Assembly (NCBI RefSeq): GCF_009695745.1
Contig: NZ_VUNH01000002.1
Span: 233,036 to 297,035 of the forward strand
From: Pyramidobacter porci
GTDB taxonomy: Bacteria; Synergistota; Synergistia; Synergistales; Dethiosulfovibrionaceae
DNA length: 64,000 bases
Reading direction: 5' to 3'
Shown here piece by piece: positions 60,689-64,000 of the stretch; the stretch's first letter is position 1; every line of letters begins with the position of its first letter. The notes below the pieces were generated by a model that did not search any database, was not told the DNA's origin, and worked only from the letters and a program-made list of their open reading frames with translations. Both the position numbers and the translations under genes were made by a program.

Positions 60689-62263
60689 TTATGAAATGGC
60701 AGCATTAAGATAAATAAAAGCTCCGGGGCCAAGCGGGAGTTTCAAAAGCATCCAAACGACGAGCATTACAGTCCAAGATACCATGATGGCGATAGAGAAC
60801 GGCAGCATGCAGGAAACAAGCGTTCCCAAGCCGCTGTCTTTATCATAGCGCTTCATGGCGTCAAGAATGATCGGTAGAGACGAAAGCACGGGGGCAATGA
60901 TATTGGTGCTGCTGTCACCGATGCGGAAAGCGACTTGGGTTAGCTCGGGAGAGATGCCTAGCGTCATGAACATCGGAACGAAAACGGGGGCGAAAATGGC
61001 ATATTTGGCCGATGCCGAAGCCATGAACAAGTTTGAGAACCCTGTGACCAGAATGAACACGATCATCAACGGAATAGCGCCTACGTTCAGCTGCTGTAGA
61101 AAATGCGCGCCGTTGATGGAGAGAATGCTGCCCAAGTTGCTGTATTTAAAGTAGTTCGTGAATTGAGAGGCGGCGAACGACACGCAGATAAATCCCGCAA
61201 GAACTCGGATAGAGGCGCTGAAGCCGTTGTAAACGTCCCTGCTTGTCTTGAATTTGCCGGAAATTTTCCCGTAAACAAAGCCCGGAACGAAGAACAGAAT
61301 CGTCAGCAACGGCACGATAGAGTCAAGAAGGAGCGATCCTTTGATCAGGCTGCCTGTCTTGGGGTTCCTCAGCCAGGACGTCTGCGGAATGCAGGAGACA
61401 GCAAGAAACAGAATCATACCTAAGAACACGTAATTGGCGATCTTCAGCGCTTTTTCATCGTTATCGCCAATGTTGTCACTGGGGACGCTAAGGGAAGGAT
61501 CTATATTGGGCTTATATTCTCCAAGTCTGGGAATGATCACCTTTTCGGTGATAAACGTACCGACAATGACAAGAAGAAATACTGAGGTTGCCATGAAGTA
61601 ATAATTACTTGACGGGAGCACCGAATGGTTCGGATTGATGATTTTGGCCGCGATGTCGGAGTAGCCGCTGAGCACGGCGTCGTTCGAGCTAATCATGAGG
61701 TTGGCGGCGAATCCTCCCGAAACTCCGGCGAAACCGGCGGCAATTCCCGCTAAAGGATGCTTGTTGCAGGCTTTGAAAATCATACCGGCCAAAGGCACAA
61801 ACAGCACGTATCCCGCGTTTTCGGCCAGATTGCTCATAACCCCGATAAAAACGACCATGGGCGTTACAAGCTTATGCGGGGTGATCTGAACGGCTTTGCG
61901 AATAAGCCCGTTGAGCCAGCCGGAGTATTCTGCGATGCCGATGCCGAACATCATGGTGAGCATCATTCCCAAGGAAGGATAGCTCATAAAATTTTTGGTC
62001 AGATTGCCGATCATATAGCGCAGTCCATTTATGCTACACAGATTGACAATGTTGATCGTTGTCGCTTCGATTTTCTGTGTAGCCTTATTGAAAATTTCGC
62101 CCGTCGCGCTCCAGCCCCAAACCGAACCAATTCCCGAAATGACAACGACAAGCAGCGTTAAAAACGCGAAAATAATCATCGGCGGGGGCATGCGGTTGCC
62201 GACAACCTCGATCTTGTCCAAGAACCGTAACGTCAAGGACTTCCTTGTTGTCTTGCCTTCCAT
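60689..62263 (-). CDS. AbgT family transporter
   Basis: A 524-residue membrane carrier with about 11 hydrophobic segments. NRMPPPMIIFAFLTLLVVVIS (about 23), GIGIAEYSGWLNGLIRKAV and GFSNLFMASASAKYAIFAPVFVPMFM (about 420) follow the AbgT family, known for p-aminobenzoyl-glutamate and short peptide uptake or drug export. GAGGAGG is 5 bases before the ATG at 62263. Together with the M20 peptidase gene downstream (57 bases) it forms a likely peptide- or acyl-glutamate-uptake operon. Confidence 0.92.
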   Translation of the reverse strand: MEGKTTRKSLTLRFLDKIEVVGNRMPPPMIIFAFLTLLVVVISGIGSVWGWSATGEIFNKATQKIEATTINIVNLCSINGLRYMIGNLTKNFMSYPSLGMMLTMMFGIGIAEYSGWLNGLIRKAVQITPHKLVTPMVVFIGVMSNLAENAGYVLFVPLAGMIFKACNKHPLAGIAAGFAGVSGGFAANLMISSNDAVLSGYSDIAAKIINPNHSVLPSSNYYFMATSVFLLVIVGTFITEKVIIPRLGEYKPNIDPSLSVPSDNIGDNDEKALKIANYVFLGMILFLAVSCIPQTSWLRNPKTGSLIKGSLLLDSIVPLLTILFFVPGFVYGKISGKFKTSRDVYNGFSASIRVLAGFICVSFAASQFTNYFKYSNLGSILSINGAHFLQQLNVGAIPLMIVFILVTGFSNLFMASASAKYAIFAPVFVPMFMTLGISPELTQVAFRIGDSSTNIIAPVLSSLPIILDAMKRYDKDSGLGTLVSCMLPFSIAIMVSWTVMLVVWMLLKLPLGPGAFIYLNAAIS

Positions 62264-62420
62264 ATGAATCCTCCTCTGAATTTTTTCGGCTGGGAGCAAA
62301 TTTCCAGACCGAAAGGAATGATTGGAACCGTTGCCGAAGAGCATGAATTGATAAAGCGTTAGAATACTTAATGCCAATGCTGTCGCAAAAGATCTGTTCC
62401 CTAATCTGATACTTTGCAAT

Positions 62421-62449
62421 ATTATATTGATGTGGTATACCAATGTCAA
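62421..62449 (-). promoter_or_regulatory. Consensus promoter of the abgT-peptidase operon
   Basis: On the minus strand TTGACA (62444-62449), 17-base spacer, TATAAT (62421-62426): a perfect sigma-70 match. Confidence 0.85.
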
Positions 62450-62462
62450 TAGTGAGTATACC
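62434..62462. promoter_or_regulatory. Paired palindromic operator in the abgT promoter
   Basis: GGTATACC (62434-62441) lies in the spacer and AGTATACC (62455-62462) upstream of the -35, 21 bases (two helical turns) apart. Sites of this form suit a GntR-type repressor. Confidence 0.6.
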
Positions 62463-62513
62463 GATTTTATTGAAAAAATGATTGCGGGATGTTTCGATGA
62501 TATGAGGCGCGTG

Positions 62514-62735
62514 TCAATAGCCAGTAAAAAAGTCAGCATAACTGCTCATGGCAATCCGTTTGCCCTTATAAACAGCCCACATCTCTCCCGTCAACGTTTC
62601 GCGCACCTCAACCGTCGTGTTGGCCATCCCGAGACAATCGTCCGCTGCCGGAACATACCGCCGGCTTCCATAGGAGATCATGCCGCCGTGATCCGTCCTG
62701 CGGAAACCCCGCCGCGCAAAGAGAAAATTCCAATC
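62514..62735 (-). pseudogene. ISNCY-like transposase, C-terminal part, interrupted
   Basis: The leftward frame reads GFRRTDHGGMISYGSRRYVPAAD, then VEVRETLTGEMWAVYKGKRI to a stop at 62514, resembling the tail of ISNCY/IS1202-type transposases. Together with 63874-64000 it becomes continuous if the intervening insertion and one copy of the 25-bp repeat are removed. Confidence 0.7.
62711..62735. repeat. 25-bp target-site duplication, left copy
   Basis: GCCGCGCAAAGAGAAAATTC plus five more bases is identical to 63874-63898, bounding the inserted element. Confidence 0.8.
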
Positions 62736-63873
62736 TGTACATTGGTCAATGATGTGAGACCGAATCAGCGCAAAAATAAAAGCTCAGAAGTTGTCCTTAT
62801 TTGTAAGTCGTTCACGGCTGTGTGGACTTGCTGAAATGCTGCCGCATCTGGAGAGGAGACCGCCACCCCAGCACTGCCATCGGGATGCTGTTAGACCTGC
62901 GAAGGTAGTGCTCCATCTGGGTCTGCAGGTCAAGATAAGAGTAAAAGCTCATGAAGTTATAGAAACGCTCCTGGTCGTTACGGTGGCTCCTCTCGACCTT
63001 TCCGTTATGCCTGGGGATACGGGGGCGGATCCGCTTGTGTTCGACGCCCAGCGCATTGCAGAGGACGTCCAGCGGATGAATACGGTCCGTCTTCTTAAAG
63101 TGACAGAACTCGGCTCCATTATCTGTCTGGAGGACCTGAGGCCTGTATTTGAAGTAAGCAATAGCACGCTTGAGGAAATCGCAGCTAGAGTAGCTGCTCT
63201 GTTCCATGTAAGGATAAATGAAGCGCTCTCGGGAAGCCTCGTCGATGACGGTGTACTGGTAGAACTTCTGAGGCATTTGCCCGTGATAGCAGGGAGCAGG
63301 AACATATTTAACGTCCATCTGCCACTTGATGCCGATCTGCGTGGGCGTATTGTACGGCTTGGGTTTGTAGGGCTTTTTAGTCGAAGGAGCGCTGCTGGAA
63401 TACCCCAGACGCTTAAATACGCGGTACAGAGAACCGGGATGGCGATCGTACCCGCGTTCCATTCGGAGCTTGCCATAGAGCTCGCAGAGCGAGATGTTCG
63501 GATTCCTGCGGTGAAGGTTACGGATCCAGGTCAGTTCCTCCTCCGTATGAGCTTTGGGATGCGGCGTGATCGGCCTGTGGGACTTGTTTTGAAGAGATTC
63601 TTGAGAGCCGTCGAAGACCTTGATCCACCGAAACAGAGAAGCCTTGGAAATGTGATAACGCCTGCAGACAAAGCTGACATCTTTTGTGGAGCGGTAGAGT
63701 TGACAGGCATGATATTTAGTGTGGAGTTCGTGTGGAAGATATCGCCGGGTTTGTGTTATAGTATTCATGGCGGTTGGGCCCTCCTTAGTATGCTTGGTTG
63801 TGGTGACTTACATTCTAAAGGAACCAACCGCTTTTGTATATCTGCTGAGTCTCACTTCATTTGTAACACTATA
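62736..63873 (-). mobile_element. IS481/IS3-like insertion sequence (1138 bp)
   Basis: The element sits exactly between two 25-bp direct repeats inside a transposase gene. Its ends share an inverted AATGATGTGAGAC-like motif (62748-62760 left; AATGAAGTGAGAC read from the right end), a plausible weak terminal repeat. It carries one transposase gene. Confidence 0.75.
62812..63768 (-). CDS. DDE transposase of the IS481/IS3 (rve) group
   Basis: A 318-residue transposase: helix-turn-helix near 20-55 (YRSTKDVSFVCRRYHISKASLFRWI), then an rve integrase core with the DDE residues D152 (WQMDVKYV), D216 (LQTDNGAEF) and E259 (NGKVERSHRNDQERFY). All three are present, so it may be active. GGAGGGC lies upstream of the ATG. 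A single gene with integrated HTH and rve fits IS481 better than two-frame IS3. It is AT-richer than the host genes. Confidence 0.88.
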   Translation of the reverse strand: MNTITQTRRYLPHELHTKYHACQLYRSTKDVSFVCRRYHISKASLFRWIKVFDGSQESLQNKSHRPITPHPKAHTEEELTWIRNLHRRNPNISLCELYGKLRMERGYDRHPGSLYRVFKRLGYSSSAPSTKKPYKPKPYNTPTQIGIKWQMDVKYVPAPCYHGQMPQKFYQYTVIDEASRERFIYPYMEQSSYSSCDFLKRAIAYFKYRPQVLQTDNGAEFCHFKKTDRIHPLDVLCNALGVEHKRIRPRIPRHNGKVERSHRNDQERFYNFMSFYSYLDLQTQMEHYLRRSNSIPMAVLGWRSPLQMRQHFSKSTQP

Positions 63874-63898
63874 GCCGCGCAAAGAGAAAATTCCAATC
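63874..63898. repeat. 25-bp target-site duplication, right copy
   Basis: Identical to 62711-62735. Confidence 0.8.
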
Positions 63899-64000
63899 GA
63901 CCTTGCCTTCCGGCTTCACATAAACGTCCTCACCCTCAGCCGGATTGACGGCAAACTTCCGGTTGTGCCTGACGATGAGCTTCGGCAAAACCTCGTTGGC
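63874..64000 (-). pseudogene. ISNCY-like transposase, middle part, runs out of the window
   Basis: The frame from the window end reads NEVLPKLIVRHNRKFAVNPA, then EDVYVKPEGKVDWNFLFARR up to the repeat, like the post-catalytic region of ISNCY transposases. The N-terminal part would lie beyond base 64000. Confidence 0.7.

Overview
The window is high-GC bacterial DNA with densely packed genes and short or overlapping junctions. Gene content suggests an anaerobic, amino-acid-fermenting member of the Synergistota, probably Pyramidobacter-like. This is inferred from the combination of a TAXI-type TRAP transporter, histidine degradation, AbgT plus M20 peptidase, anaerobic (CbiK/CbiD/CbiG) cobalamin synthesis and an FprA flavodiiron protein; there is no rRNA here to prove it.

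Layout. 1-8.9 kb: DUF554 tail, DUF2156 protein, Sir2 deacylase, GIY-YIG protein, UMF1-type MFS carrier, dCMP deaminase, beta-CASP metallo-hydrolase, 5'-nucleotidase and an ArsC/Spx-like protein. 9.5-16.3 kb: a two-component pair whose kinase carries a periplasmic solute-binding domain, a parS-like site and a large hairpin, a C69 dipeptidase relic, FprA, and GntR and IclR regulators. 16.5-25.7 kb: a TAXI TRAP transporter divergent from its IclR gene, then a leftward iclR-hutI-hutU-hutH histidine-to-glutamate operon. 26-28.7 kb: three exported proteins.

28.78-30.80 kb is a small AT-rich island between a tRNA-Thr gene and a duplicated copy of that tRNA's 3' end. It carries a three-gene toxin-antitoxin-chaperone module (HicA toxin, HicB antitoxin with a C-terminal tail, SecB-like chaperone) and the relic of an S24/LexA-type phage repressor. 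This is the most interesting accessory system in the window. Three tRNA genes (Thr-GGT, Tyr-GTA, Thr-TGT) follow, with a consensus promoter.

31-36 kb: TolC-like outer membrane protein, thioredoxin-like protein, M23 peptidase, acyl-CoA ligase and GNAT acetyltransferase, all leftward. 36.3-53.4 kb: a cobalamin riboswitch with a strong promoter leads a collinear run: exported CbiK, a BtuCDF-type importer, cbiL, an unexplained membrane protein, cbiC, cbiD, cbiET, cbiF, cbiG, cbiH, a cbiJ-precorrin-2-dehydrogenase fusion, hemC, cobA-hemD, hemB and cbiA. Together these go from aminolevulinate to cobyrinate diamide, including cobalt insertion and corrinoid uptake. Late steps (cbiP, cbiB, cobU/S/T) and aminolevulinate synthesis are not in the window.

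53.4-64 kb: RpiR regulator, a secreted PDZ-like repeat protein, an XRE regulator with an ImmA/IrrE-type peptidase, a LysR regulator, a second parS-like site, a frameshifted M14-family pseudogene, an abgT-peptidase operon with a well-formed operator/promoter, and an IS481/IS3-like insertion sequence that has jumped into an older ISNCY-like transposase gene and left a 25-bp duplication.
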